A DNA stretch of 64,000 nucleotides. It comes from JBQTKD01 sp052386455. Lineage in GTDB: Bacteria > Actinomycetota > Actinomycetes > Sporichthyales > Sporichthyaceae. The position numbers and the translations under genes were made by a program. Below, in pieces: positions 27,490 through 36,628 of the stretch. The notes beneath the pieces are model-generated. The model saw nothing but the letters and a program-made list of their open reading frames with translations. It searched no databases and was not told the origin of the DNA. The stretch spans positions 1-64,000 of the forward strand of contig JBQTKD010000061.1 in NCBI GenBank assembly GCA_052386455.1, written 5' to 3'. The stretch's first letter is position 1. Every line of letters begins with the position of its first letter.

Positions 27490-28122
27490 GTGGCCCGCAT
27501 CCTCGTCGTCGACAACTACGACAGCTTCGTCTTCAACCTGGTGCAGTACCTGCAGCAGTTGGGGGCGGACTGCGACGTACGGCGCAACGACGCCGTGCCG
27601 GTGAGCGCGGCCGAGGACTTCGACGGGGTGCTGCTCTCGCCGGGTCCGGGAACGCCGGAGTCGGCGGGGATCTGCATCGAGATGGTCGGGCACGCCGCGT
27701 CGGTCGGGGTCCCGCTCTTCGGGGTGTGCCTCGGGCTGCAGTCGATCGGCGTCGCGTACGGGGCGACCGTCGGGCGGGCGCCGGAGCTGCTGCACGGCAA
27801 GACGAGCCTCGTCGAGCACGACGGCGCAGGGGTGCTCGAGGGTCTGCCGAACCCGTTTACTGCGACCCGGTACCACTCGTTGGCGATCGACCCGGCCACC
27901 GTGCCCGCGGACCTCGAGATCACCGCGCACACCGCGAGCGGCGTGGTCATGGCCGCGCGGCACCGGACGCACGACGTCGAGGGCGTGCAGTTCCACCCGG
28001 AGTCCGTGCTGACCGAGGGCGGGCACCGGATGCTCGCGAACTGGCTGGTCCGGTGCGGCCACCCGGACGCGGTGCAGCGTTCGGCCGGCTTGGCGCCCGT
28101 GGTGGGCCAGGCCGCGGGCTAG
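27490..28122 (+). CDS. trpG: Anthranilate/aminodeoxychorismate synthase glutamine amidotransferase
   Basis: 210 residues, class I glutamine amidotransferase: LLSPGPGTPESAG, the nucleophile Cys in GVCLGLQSIG, and His-Glu in QFHPESVLTEGGHRML. It supplies ammonia to chorismate synthases for tryptophan or folate; the partner gene is not in the window. Whether the product is TrpG or PabA cannot be decided. This position between crgA and pknB is conserved. GTG start. The stop overlaps the convergent pknB stop by 4 nt. Confidence 0.92.
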   Translation: MARILVVDNYDSFVFNLVQYLQQLGADCDVRRNDAVPVSAAEDFDGVLLSPGPGTPESAGICIEMVGHAASVGVPLFGVCLGLQSIGVAYGATVGRAPELLHGKTSLVEHDGAGVLEGLPNPFTATRYHSLAIDPATVPADLEITAHTASGVVMAARHRTHDVEGVQFHPESVLTEGGHRMLANWLVRCGHPDAVQRSAGLAPVVGQAAG

Positions 28123-29885
28123 TCCGGGCGGCGGATCTCCTCGATCGGGAGCAACGGGTTGTCCGGTTCGTCCGGCGGGGGAGTCTCCTCGACCGGCGGC
28201 GGGGTCTCCTCGACCGGTGCCGGGGTCTCCTCGGGTGCTGCCGCGAGCACGAGCGAAACGGTTGAGCCGCGCGGCAGCTTGGTGCCTGCCTTCGGCACCT
28301 GGCGCAGCACGGAGCCCGCAGGCACATCCTCGGAGATCTCCTGTGCCGGCTGCGGCACGTCGAACCCGGCCTGCTGCAGGGTGGCGAACGCGGTGGCATA
28401 GGCCAGGCCCACGACGTTCGGGACCTCGACCAGCGCCACGCCGTTGGACACCGTCAGCGCCACCGGGGAGCCGGGCGACTGTCTCGAGCCGGCCTTGGGC
28501 TTGGTGGCGAGCACTTCGCCCTCGGGGCGCTCGGAGTTCTGCGGGGTGACCTTCCCGACCTCCAACTTGGCGGCCTTGATCGCCTTCTTCGCCGCGTCCA
28601 GCGACGTTCCGACGAGCTCGGGAACGATCGACTTCACCTCGCCCTGCGAGATGACGACGGTGACCTCGCTGCCGGAGCCGACCGTGCTGCGGCCGACCGG
28701 GTCCTGCGAGATGACCAGGCCCTCGTTCACCGTGGGCGAGTTCTCGTAGCTGATCACCGGCACCAGGTTCCGGCCGTTCAGCGTGGACTTCGCGTCCTTC
28801 TCCGTCAGGCCGATGAGGGAGGGGACCTCGATCTTGTTGCTCGACCCCTCGAACAGGCTCTGCCCGACGAACACGCCGAGACCCGCCACGACCAGAGCCG
28901 CGACGAGCAGCGCGACCATGCCCGCGACCTTCTTGCGGCCGCCGGTCTCCTTCAGCGGAGGCATCTTCTGCGTCGGCGGGCCCGAGCCGCCGGGGCGGCG
29001 GACGTCCGAGGGCGGCTCGATCATCACCGCGGGCGCGTTGACCGGCTGCCCGTCCAGGGCGCGCTCGATGTCGTCTCGCATCTCCGCGGCGGACTGATAC
29101 CGGTTCTCCGCGTTCTTGGCGAGGGACTTCAGGACGACCGCGTCCATCGGCGGGGTCACCGCGGTGTCCACCGTGGACGGCGGCTTCGGGTTCTCCCGGA
29201 CGTGCTGATACGCGACGGCGACGGGAGAGTCGCCGGTGAACGGCGGCTCGCCGGTCAGCAGTTCGTAGAGCAGGCAGCCCGTGGAGTACAGGTCGGAGCG
29301 GGCGTCGACCTTCTCGCCCTTGGCCTGTTCCGGAGAGAGGTACTGCGCGGTGCCGATGACCGCCGCCGTCGACGTCATCGAGTTCGACGTCTCCGCGACG
29401 GCGCGGGCAATCCCGAAGTCCATCACCTTGACGGTGCCCGAGCGGGTCAGCATCACGTTCCCGGGCTTGATGTCCCGGTGCACGATCCCGTTGGTGTGGC
29501 TGTAGTCCAGCGCCGCCAACGTGCCGGCGGTGATCTCCAGGGCCCGCTCGGGCAGCAGCTTGCGGCCGGAGTTCAGCAGCTCGCGCAGCGTCTGGCCGTC
29601 GACGTACTCCATGACGATGTACGGCACCGGGACGCCGTCGACGAGGTCTTCTCCGGTGTCGTAGACCGACACGATCGCCGGGTGGTTCAGCGACGCGGCC
29701 GACTGGGCCTCGCGGCGGAAGCGGGCCTGGAAGGTCGAATCGAGGGCGAGGTCCGAGCGCAGCGTCTTGACCGCGACGGTCCGGCCCAGCCGAACGTCGC
29801 GGGCCAGGCGCACCTCGGCCATGCCGCCCCGCCCGAGCACCTCGGACAGCTCGTACCGGTTCCCCAGCAGGCGACCCTCACTCAT
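28119..29885 (-). CDS. pknB: Serine/threonine kinase PknB with three PASTA domains
   Basis: 588 residues. Kinase domain 11-275: glycine loop GRGGMAEV, Lys40, HRDIKPGN (136-143), DFG 156-158 and SPEQ; a membrane helix ~320-341; three extracytoplasmic PASTA repeats (~351-555); and a Pro/Glu tail of EETPxPV repeats. PASTA domains bind muropeptide/lipid II and signal wall state to growth, division and elongation factors. Overlaps pknA by 8 nt, so the operon runs pstP-rodA-pbpA / pknA-pknB. The first pseudo-TM linker carries likely phosphosites (PPTQKM, inference). Confidence 0.97.
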   Translation of the reverse strand: MSEGRLLGNRYELSEVLGRGGMAEVRLARDVRLGRTVAVKTLRSDLALDSTFQARFRREAQSAASLNHPAIVSVYDTGEDLVDGVPVPYIVMEYVDGQTLRELLNSGRKLLPERALEITAGTLAALDYSHTNGIVHRDIKPGNVMLTRSGTVKVMDFGIARAVAETSNSMTSTAAVIGTAQYLSPEQAKGEKVDARSDLYSTGCLLYELLTGEPPFTGDSPVAVAYQHVRENPKPPSTVDTAVTPPMDAVVLKSLAKNAENRYQSAAEMRDDIERALDGQPVNAPAVMIEPPSDVRRPGGSGPPTQKMPPLKETGGRKKVAGMVALLVAALVVAGLGVFVGQSLFEGSSNKIEVPSLIGLTEKDAKSTLNGRNLVPVISYENSPTVNEGLVISQDPVGRSTVGSGSEVTVVISQGEVKSIVPELVGTSLDAAKKAIKAAKLEVGKVTPQNSERPEGEVLATKPKAGSRQSPGSPVALTVSNGVALVEVPNVVGLAYATAFATLQQAGFDVPQPAQEISEDVPAGSVLRQVPKAGTKLPRGSTVSLVLAAAPEETPAPVEETPPPVEETPPPDEPDNPLLPIEEIRRPD

Positions 29886-31515
29886 CGGGGTCCCCCTGCG
29901 CCAAGACTCCGCCCGCCGGCGCCACCACGCTGACCGTCACCTGCTCGCCGACCTGCACCTTCCCCCGTGGAGACACGTCGGTCACCGTACCGGGCGCTCC
30001 GCCGCTACCGACCTGACGTTGTCTCACCCGTAACCCAAGGTCTTCGAGTCCGCTGCGGACCTGTGCATACGGCTTCCCTACCCAGTCCGCCTTCGCGACC
30101 TCGACGGTGCCCCGCCCGGCCGAGACGACGATCGACACCGGGTCGTCGGTTCCGGCGCGAGAGCCGGGACCGGGCGTCTGGGTCAGGACGATGCCGGCGG
30201 GGACCTCGTCGTCGATCTTGCGCGCCACGCTGACCTCGAAGCCGCTGTCCTCGATCGCGCGGGTCGCCTCGTTCTCGGCGATGCCCGCGACGGCGGGCAC
30301 GACCGCCTCGGAGGGGCCGTCGTCGACGACCCACAGAGCGCCGATGCCGACCACCAGCGCCAGTCCGGCGGCGGCGCCGACGAGGACGGGGCGGGACACG
30401 ACGGGGGTCTTGCGCGGTGCGGCACGGCGGCCGTGTCTCGCGCGCGGGGGTTCGGTGGGGCCGCGGTGCCGTCCCGCCGACGGAGCCGGCTCGTCCTGCG
30501 GAAGCTGGACCGGCAGCACGATCGCCCGCGGGTCTCGGGGGGCGCTGCGGCGGTGCCCACCGGCACCGCGGCCACTGCGCAGGGAGCGGGACACGACGCG
30601 GCGCAGCATCGCCTCGTCGCACAGCCCGCCGACGGTCTCGGCGACGGTGTCCGGCGTCGGCGGGTCCGCCGAGAGTTCGATGCGCAGGGCGAGCAGGCGG
30701 TGCGCGAAGGCCTCCGCGGACGGCGGCCGAGCCATCGGATCCTTCGCGAGGACGCTCTCCAGGACCTGCGAGACCGCGGGGTGCAGCCCCGAGATGGGCG
30801 GCGGCGCGGAGTTGAGGTGCTCCATCGCGACGGCGAGCGGGTTGTCGCCGAGGAACGGTCGGCGGCCGGCGAGGCACTCGTAGAGGACGACGCCGAGTGC
30901 GTAGGTGTCCGACGCGGCCGAGGCGACCCCGCGCCCGCTGACCAGCTCGGGCGCCAGGTAGTGCGCGGTGCCCATGACCGTGCCGGTCCGGGTGAGCGGG
31001 ACGGTGTCCCCGGCGCGGGCGATGCCGAAGTCGGTGATCTTCACGGTCCAGTTCGGGGTGACCAGCAGATTGGCCGGCTTCACGTCCCGGTGGACAACGC
31101 CGCCGAGGTGGGCGGCGTGCAGCGCGCGGCCGGCCTGGGCGCACAGATCCAGCGCGCGGTCGATCTCCAGCGCCCCGTCTCGGTCGATGATCAGCGACAG
31201 CGGCTGGCCCGGCACGAGCTCCATGACGATGAACGGCACCACGGTGCGGGCGAGGCTCGCCTGCCCGAAGTCGTAGACGCCCGCGATGCCGGTGTGCACC
31301 AGCGCGGCGGTGTTGCGCGCCTCGTTGCGGAAGCGTTCCAGGAACACGTGCTCGTCGGCGTACTCCGGGCGCAGGACCTTCACTGCGACGGGCCGGGACA
31401 GGACCTCGTCGAACGCGCGCCAGACCTCGCCCATGCCGCCGCGCGCGATCCGCTCGACCAGCCGATACCGGCCACCGAGCGCCGGCAGCGCGCCGTCGGT
31501 CGGTTGCGTGGTCAT
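29878..31515 (-). CDS. pknA: Serine/threonine kinase PknA-like with two PASTA domains
   Basis: 545 residues. Kinase: GGMGEV loop, Lys46, HRDVKPAN (142-149), DFG 162-164. A helix at ~375-395 and two PASTA-like units (~400-545; VVPAVAGIAENEATRAI and VGKPYAQVRSGLEDLGLRV). M. tuberculosis PknA at this position lacks PASTA, so this is a variant or a separate kinase with the same context. The ATG is 288 nt downstream of pbpA; the gap is a palindromic repeat block. A likely partner kinase for growth control, with cross-phosphorylation of PknB likely by analogy. Confidence 0.9.
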   Translation of the reverse strand: MTTQPTDGALPALGGRYRLVERIARGGMGEVWRAFDEVLSRPVAVKVLRPEYADEHVFLERFRNEARNTAALVHTGIAGVYDFGQASLARTVVPFIVMELVPGQPLSLIIDRDGALEIDRALDLCAQAGRALHAAHLGGVVHRDVKPANLLVTPNWTVKITDFGIARAGDTVPLTRTGTVMGTAHYLAPELVSGRGVASAASDTYALGVVLYECLAGRRPFLGDNPLAVAMEHLNSAPPPISGLHPAVSQVLESVLAKDPMARPPSAEAFAHRLLALRIELSADPPTPDTVAETVGGLCDEAMLRRVVSRSLRSGRGAGGHRRSAPRDPRAIVLPVQLPQDEPAPSAGRHRGPTEPPRARHGRRAAPRKTPVVSRPVLVGAAAGLALVVGIGALWVVDDGPSEAVVPAVAGIAENEATRAIEDSGFEVSVARKIDDEVPAGIVLTQTPGPGSRAGTDDPVSIVVSAGRGTVEVAKADWVGKPYAQVRSGLEDLGLRVRQRQVGSGGAPGTVTDVSPRGKVQVGEQVTVSVVAPAGGVLAQGDPDE

Positions 31516-31594
31516 CGGCTGCACTCCAGGTCGCACGGGTCCAACGTCCAGAATCGCGCGCCGGAACGGCCTGGGAACCCCATTCGCCCGAATG

Positions 31595-31773
31595 CGCACG
31601 CTGCGCTGTACAGCGCAGCGTGCGACGCCACGCGGGACAAACCGGGCGCCGCCTCGCCACCAAGGCGGGGAAGATCGGCCGCGCCCCCTCGCACGTTGCG
31701 CTGTACAGCCCTGCCTGCGACGCCACGCGGGACAAACCGGACACCGGATCGCACGGAGCGCTGTACAGCGCGG
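31595..31773. repeat. Three-copy palindromic repeat between pbpA and pknA
   Basis: Copies begin near 31595, 31689 and 31750. Each has GCGCTGTACAGC at its core and the first two also share the following GACGCCACGCGGGACAAACC. Copy 1 is a perfect 30-bp palindrome (31595-31624). Spacings are 94 and 61 nt. No ORF is plausible. On the transcript of the kinase operon it would form strong hairpins; roles in termination, attenuation or protein binding are possible. Confidence 0.8.
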
Positions 31774-31801
31774 TTGGCGAGCGGGCGGCGGCGGGCGGCG
31801 T

Positions 31802-33259
31802 TCATCGGCCGAGCACCGCCCGCATGACGGCCTTGGCGATGGGGGCGGCGAGGAGGTTGCCGCCGACCTCGATCTGGCGCTCCGAACCGCCGTTCTCCAG
31901 GACGACGGCCACGGCGATCGTCGGGTTCTGCGCGGGGGCGAAGGACACGAACCAGGCGTGCGGGTTGCGGCCCTCGCCGACCTGCGCGGTGCCGGTCTTG
32001 CCCGCGACGGAGACGCCGGGGATGCGGGCGTTGGACGCGGTGCCGTTGTCGACAACCGAGACCATCATCCGCGTCAGCTCGGCGGCGACCTCCGGGCTGA
32101 GCGCCTGGCCGCGGTCCTGGGGGTCCGTGCGGGAGAGCACGTCGAGGTCGCGCGCACGCGTCTCCTCGACGAGATACGGGGTCATCACCGTGCCGCCGTT
32201 GCCGATCGCGGCGACGATCATCGCCATCTGCAGCGGGGTGGCCCGCACGTCGAACTGGCCGATCGCCGACTGTGCGGTCTGCGGCTCGTTGAGCTCGTCC
32301 GGGAACACGCTGCGGGACACGGGCATCGGAACGTTGAGCGACTGCCCGAAGCCGAACAGATCCGCCTGCCGGCGCAGCGGCCCGTCGCCGAGCTCCAGGC
32401 CGATCGCGCCGAACGTGGTGTTGCACGACCGCTCGAGCGCCTTGGTGATCGTGGTCTCGTCCGAGCCCGGCGTACACGTGCCGTTGAAGTAGTTCGGCAG
32501 ATCGGTGCTGGTGAGCGGAAGGTCCAGGGTCTTCGGGCCGGGGACGGGACCCTCCGCGGTGTACCTCCCGGACATGAGCGCGGCGGCGGCGGTGACCAAC
32601 TTGAACGTCGAGCCCGGCGGATAGGTCTGGTTCAGTGCGCGGTTCAGCAGCGGCTGCTGGTCGTCCTTGTCCAAGGACTCCCACGCGTTGGTGACCTTGG
32701 TGCCGCTGTGGTCGGACAGCCGGTTCGGGTCGTAGGACGGCGTCGAGACCAGGGCGAGGATGCGGCCCGTCGCCGGCTCCAGCGCCACGACCGCGCCGCG
32801 CCGCCCGTTCAGGCCGCGGAAGGCGGCCTCCTGCGCCGCGGGGTTGAGCGTCAACCTGACGTCACCGCCCTTGCGGGCCTCCTGGGTCAGCAGCTCGACG
32901 ATGCGCTTGACGAACAGCCGGTCGTCGGTGCCGGCGAGGATGCTGTTCTCGTACCGCTCCACGCCCGAGGAGCCGTAGATGTGCGAGTAGTACCCGGTGG
33001 CGAAGGCGTAGAGCTGCCCGTCGGTATAGGTGCGGAGGTATTTCAGCTTCCCGTCGGTTGCCCGGGACACGGCTATCGCGTCGTTGGCGACGAGAATCGC
33101 GCCGCGCTCCCTGTCGTACTCCTCGAGCAGGACGCGGACGTTGCGCGGGTCGTCGCGGTAGTCCTCGCCCTTGACCACCTGGATGAAGTTCAGGTTCAGC
33201 AACAGGACCAGCATCAGCAGGCCACAGGCGGCCGCAACGCGGCGCAGGGGTCGGTTCAC
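31802..33259 (-). CDS. pbpA: Penicillin-binding protein PbpA (class B transpeptidase)
   Basis: 485 residues: short N-terminal anchor (RRVAAACGLLMLVLLLNLNFIQVV), then the pedestal region and a transpeptidase domain with SxxK in PPGSTFKL, SxN in ERSCNTTFG and KTG in VAGKTGTAQVG. It is the PbpA monofunctional transpeptidase that pairs with RodA in elongation/division. GTG start overlaps the rodA stop by 4 nt. Confidence 0.96.
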   Translation of the reverse strand: MNRPLRRVAAACGLLMLVLLLNLNFIQVVKGEDYRDDPRNVRVLLEEYDRERGAILVANDAIAVSRATDGKLKYLRTYTDGQLYAFATGYYSHIYGSSGVERYENSILAGTDDRLFVKRIVELLTQEARKGGDVRLTLNPAAQEAAFRGLNGRRGAVVALEPATGRILALVSTPSYDPNRLSDHSGTKVTNAWESLDKDDQQPLLNRALNQTYPPGSTFKLVTAAAALMSGRYTAEGPVPGPKTLDLPLTSTDLPNYFNGTCTPGSDETTITKALERSCNTTFGAIGLELGDGPLRRQADLFGFGQSLNVPMPVSRSVFPDELNEPQTAQSAIGQFDVRATPLQMAMIVAAIGNGGTVMTPYLVEETRARDLDVLSRTDPQDRGQALSPEVAAELTRMMVSVVDNGTASNARIPGVSVAGKTGTAQVGEGRNPHAWFVSFAPAQNPTIAVAVVLENGGSERQIEVGGNLLAAPIAKAVMRAVLGR

Positions 33260-34653
33260 GGGCGCAGCACCATCGTTTCCGCCTCGGTGGTCGGCGCGAC
33301 GATCGGCGCGGGGCGCCGGGCCGTGTCGCTGATGCGCAGCAACAGGGCGACCAACGCCCAGTTCGCGACCAGCGAGGATCCGCCGTAGGACATGAAGGGG
33401 GTCGTCAGACCGGTCAGCGGGATCAGCCGCGTGACGCCGCCGACGACCACGAAGACCTGCAGGGTGACGATGACGCCGAGACCGGCGGCGAGCAGTTTGC
33501 CGAAGGAGTCCCGGGAGGCCAGCGCCACTCGCAGCGCGCGGTGCACGATGATCCCGTAGAGCAGCATGATCGCCATGACGCCGGTCAGGCCGAGTTCCTC
33601 GCCGGCGGTGGCGAGGATGAAGTCCGTCTTCGGGAACGGCACCTGAGAGGGCCGGCCCTGGCCGAGGCCGGTGCCGAGGATCCCGCCGGTGGCGAACCCG
33701 AAGAGCGACTGCACGAGTTGGTAGGACTCGTCGCCGACGTACTCGGGCGCGAACGGGTGCAGCCAGATGTCGACGCGCTGCTGCACGTGCCCGAACGCGT
33801 GGTACGCGATGTAGGCCCCGCCCATGAACATCGTCATGCCGAACAACAGCCAGGACGTTCGTTCGGTGGCGATGTAGAGCATCACCACGAAGACGCCGAA
33901 GAACAGCAGCGAGGACCCGAGGTCGCGCTCCCCGACGAGGATCAGCAGGCTGGCGGCCCAGGCCACGAGGATCGGCCCGAGGTCTCGGCCGCGCGGCAGG
34001 TCGATGCCGAGCACCCGACGACCGGCCAGCGCGAGGGCGTCGCGCTTGACGACCAGGTACCCGGCGAAGAAGACGATCAACAGCAGCTTGGCGAACTCGC
34101 CTGGCTGGATCGAGAAGCCGAAGAGGCGAATCCAGATCTTGGCGCCGTTCACCTGCGAGTACTGGGCGGGCAGCAGCGCCGGAAGCGCGAGCAGAACCAG
34201 CCCGACGGCGCCGGCGGTGTAGGTGTAGCGCTGCAGCGTGCGGTGGTCTCGCAGCATGAGCAGCACCAGCACGAACAGGATCACCCCGAGCGCGGTCCAG
34301 ATCAGTTGGATGCCGGCGTCGCCCTTGGGTGCAAACGGCCCGAAGCTGCGGGTGCCGCCCTTGGTGTCGAAGTCGAGCCGATAGATCAGCGCCAAGCCCA
34401 GACCGTTGAGCAGCACGACCGCGGGAAGCAGCACCGGATCGGCGTACCGAGCGAACTGACGCAACGCCAGATGCGGGATCAGCGCGAACGCGCCGAGGGT
34501 CGCGGCGTATCCGACCAGCCCCGGCGGCCACTCGTCGGTGACTCCGTACCCGGCGTTGGCGTACGCGGCCACGGAGATGGCCCAGGCGAAGATCAGCAGG
34601 ACGAGTTCGGTACCCCGCCGGGTGGGCGGGGGTGCGAGCGCTGCGTCCGTCAC
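33256..34653 (-). CDS. rodA: SEDS glycosyltransferase RodA/FtsW
   Basis: 465 residues with about ten to twelve membrane helices and SEDS signatures: YSQVNGAKIWIRLFGFSIQPGEFAK, GERDLGSSLLFFGVFV, SYQLVQSLFGFATGGILGTGLGQG, FILATAGEELG and TTPFMSYGGSSLVANW. SEDS proteins polymerise lipid II with a class B PBP. The upstream pstP stop and downstream pbpA start are both coupled by 4-nt overlaps. Confidence 0.96.
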   Translation of the reverse strand: MTDAALAPPPTRRGTELVLLIFAWAISVAAYANAGYGVTDEWPPGLVGYAATLGAFALIPHLALRQFARYADPVLLPAVVLLNGLGLALIYRLDFDTKGGTRSFGPFAPKGDAGIQLIWTALGVILFVLVLLMLRDHRTLQRYTYTAGAVGLVLLALPALLPAQYSQVNGAKIWIRLFGFSIQPGEFAKLLLIVFFAGYLVVKRDALALAGRRVLGIDLPRGRDLGPILVAWAASLLILVGERDLGSSLLFFGVFVVMLYIATERTSWLLFGMTMFMGGAYIAYHAFGHVQQRVDIWLHPFAPEYVGDESYQLVQSLFGFATGGILGTGLGQGRPSQVPFPKTDFILATAGEELGLTGVMAIMLLYGIIVHRALRVALASRDSFGKLLAAGLGVIVTLQVFVVVGGVTRLIPLTGLTTPFMSYGGSSLVANWALVALLLRISDTARRPAPIVAPTTEAETMVLRP

Positions 34654-36059
34654 GGGCCTACCGCCGGGCGGGTGTCGCAGCCCTTGCCCGACGGAGCGGG
34701 CGAAGGGCTCGGGCTGGCAGCGGCGGTTTCGGTGGGCGCGAGCGTGGCCGAGGGGGTCGTCGTCGCGGTAGGAATCTCGGTGGGCTTGCCCGTCGCGACG
34801 CCGGCGATCTTTCCGGTTGGCTTCGGCGAGGGGGTCGGCGTCGCGGTCGCGGCGGCCTCGGCGGTCATCCGCTCGGCCCGGCATCCGGCGGCCGCGGACC
34901 GCAGGCGGTCCACGATCTGGCGCGCCTTGTCGAGGTCGTCGGCGAAGAAGGTGTCGTCGACCAGCTCCTCGCGCTCGAAGGGGGGCAGGTCGTCGACCGG
35001 GATGTCGGTCTGCTCGTACCGGCTGGACAGCGACTTGCCGAGCACGTTCTGGTGCAGGCCCTTGAAGATCGTGACCCTTCCGTCCCCGGCGCCGACGTAG
35101 TACCGACTCTGCGACCAGTCGTAGGCCGTCCAGCCGATCGCGACGATCGCCGCCGCGACGCCCGCCAGCAGCAGCCGCATCCACCACGTCGTGAGCCGAC
35201 CGCTGCGGCGGGCCGGCTTCGCGCCGGCGAGCATCTCCGGCAGGCCGGACAGATCGATCTCGGACGTCGCGCCGGACACCTTCGGGCGGTGCTTGCCGCC
35301 CGCGGCGCCGACGACCTGCGGGTCGTCGGACAGCGCCTCGGCGACCTCGACGACGTCCGCAACGACGCACGTGATGTTGTCCGGGCCACCCGCGCGCAGC
35401 GCCATCTGGATCAGGGTGTCCGCGGCGACCCCGAGGTCCGGGTTGGTCAGCGCGATCGCGAGCTCGGTGTCCGAGACGACGCCGGACAGGCCGTCGGAGC
35501 AGACCAGGAGGCGGTCGCCGAGCTGCATCTCGCGGACGGAGAGGTCGGGCTCGGGGGCGTTGCGACCGTCGAGGCAGCGCAGTAGCAGGGAGCGCTGCGG
35601 GTGGACCGCGGCCTCCTCGGCCGTGATGCGGCCCTCGTCCTGCAACTGCTGCACGAACGTGTGGTCGTGGGTGATCTGGTCGAGCACGCCGCCGCGCAGC
35701 AGGTACGCGCGGGAGTCGCCGATGTGCACGACGCCGATGCGCCGGCCGGACCACAGCAGCGCGGTGAGGGTGGTGCCCATGCCGTCGAGCTGCGGGTGCT
35801 TCTCGACGAGGTCGCTGATCGCCTCGTTCGCCTGCGCGACCGCGGCGGCGAGGGCGCCGAGCAGTTCGGTGGCCGGGACGTCCTCCTCGAGTGCCGCGAG
35901 CGTGGACAGCGCCACCGAGCTCGCAACCTCCCCGGCAGCGTGCCCGCCCATGCCGTCCGCGACCGCGAGCAGCGACGGGCCGGCGTATCCGGAGTCCTCG
36001 TTGCCCTCCCGAATCAGGCCGACGTCGGACCGGGCGACGAACTTCAGCGCGAGTGCCAT
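34650..36059 (-). CDS. pstP: PP2C Ser/Thr phosphatase PstP
   Basis: 469 residues. Cytosolic PP2C domain (1-240) with the metal-binding motifs RSDVGLIREGNEDSGYAG, LAVADGMGGHAAGE, HIGDSRAYLLRGG, CSDGLSGVVSDTE and GGPDNITCVVAD; a membrane helix at ~315-340; and an extracytoplasmic tail that ends in a Thr/Pro-rich low-complexity segment. It dephosphorylates PknA/PknB and their substrates. The start codon sits in a 13-bp inverted repeat with the upstream leader. Confidence 0.96.
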   Translation of the reverse strand: MALALKFVARSDVGLIREGNEDSGYAGPSLLAVADGMGGHAAGEVASSVALSTLAALEEDVPATELLGALAAAVAQANEAISDLVEKHPQLDGMGTTLTALLWSGRRIGVVHIGDSRAYLLRGGVLDQITHDHTFVQQLQDEGRITAEEAAVHPQRSLLLRCLDGRNAPEPDLSVREMQLGDRLLVCSDGLSGVVSDTELAIALTNPDLGVAADTLIQMALRAGGPDNITCVVADVVEVAEALSDDPQVVGAAGGKHRPKVSGATSEIDLSGLPEMLAGAKPARRSGRLTTWWMRLLLAGVAAAIVAIGWTAYDWSQSRYYVGAGDGRVTIFKGLHQNVLGKSLSSRYEQTDIPVDDLPPFEREELVDDTFFADDLDKARQIVDRLRSAAAGCRAERMTAEAAATATPTPSPKPTGKIAGVATGKPTEIPTATTTPSATLAPTETAAASPSPSPAPSGKGCDTRPAVGP

Positions 36060-36095
36060 TAGGGCGCCTCGTTCCTCGGCGGCCTAATGGCACTC
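36051..36095. promoter_or_regulatory. Inverted repeat around the pstP start
   Basis: GAGTGCCATTAGG (36051-36063) is exactly complementary to CCTAATGGCACTC (36083-36095), 19-nt loop. On the minus-strand mRNA the stem includes the pstP ATG and the Shine-Dalgarno-like GAGG lies in the loop. A translation-control hairpin or protein site is possible. A short CGAGCGAAGCGAGCG palindrome follows at 36115-36130. Confidence 0.65.
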
Positions 36096-36136
36096 AAAGT
36101 GCTCTGCCTTCTGCGCTCGCTTCGCTCGCTCATCGA

Positions 36137-36616
36137 CTACTTCCGCAGCTCGAACGCGGTCTTGCCGATGCGGATCGGCACGCCGAGCGGGACGGGAGTG
36201 GGGCCCTGCACCTTGTCTCGGTCCAGGTACGTGCCGTTCGTCGAGCCGAGGTCCTCCACCAGCCACTCGCCGTTGCTGGGGAAGATCCGCGCGTGCTTGT
36301 TCGACGCGTAGTCGTCGTCGAGCACGATCGTGGACCCCGGATCGCGGCCCAGCGTGATCGGCACGCCTTCCTGGACGGCGACGGCCGTGCCGGACAGCGT
36401 CCCGGCGGTCACGACCAGGCGGCTCGGTTGGCCGCGGCGGTTGCGCGGCGGCTTGATCGGCTTCGGGGGCTTCGGCGGGGGCAGCGGCGCGGGCCGCGCG
36501 GCCGACGGGCGGGTGCCGAACAGGTCCGAGCGCATGACGCTCACCGTGGTGAGCACGAACAGCCACAGCACGGCAAGGAAGCCGAGCCGGATGACGGTAA
36601 TCGTCAGTTCGGACAT
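36137..36616 (-). CDS. fhaB: FHA-domain membrane protein FhaB
   Basis: 159 residues: one membrane helix (LGFLAVLWLFVLTTV), a basic proline-rich linker and a C-terminal FHA domain (TLGRDPGSTIVLDDDYASNKHARI then GSTNGTYLDRDKV), the classic phosphothreonine-binding fold (FipA/FhaB). It reads kinase output and in mycobacteria helps the divisome under oxidative stress. Between fhaA and pstP as in the canonical cluster. Confidence 0.95.
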   Translation of the reverse strand: MSELTITVIRLGFLAVLWLFVLTTVSVMRSDLFGTRPSAARPAPLPPPKPPKPIKPPRNRRGQPSRLVVTAGTLSGTAVAVQEGVPITLGRDPGSTIVLDDDYASNKHARIFPSNGEWLVEDLGSTNGTYLDRDKVQGPTPVPLGVPIRIGKTAFELRK

Positions 36617-36628
36617 GGGTCCGCTCGC

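Noticed and set aside
31516..31801. Protein-coding extension of pknA into the repeat block
   Set aside because: The reading frame there is made of the palindromic repeats; kinase homology begins at ATG 31515.
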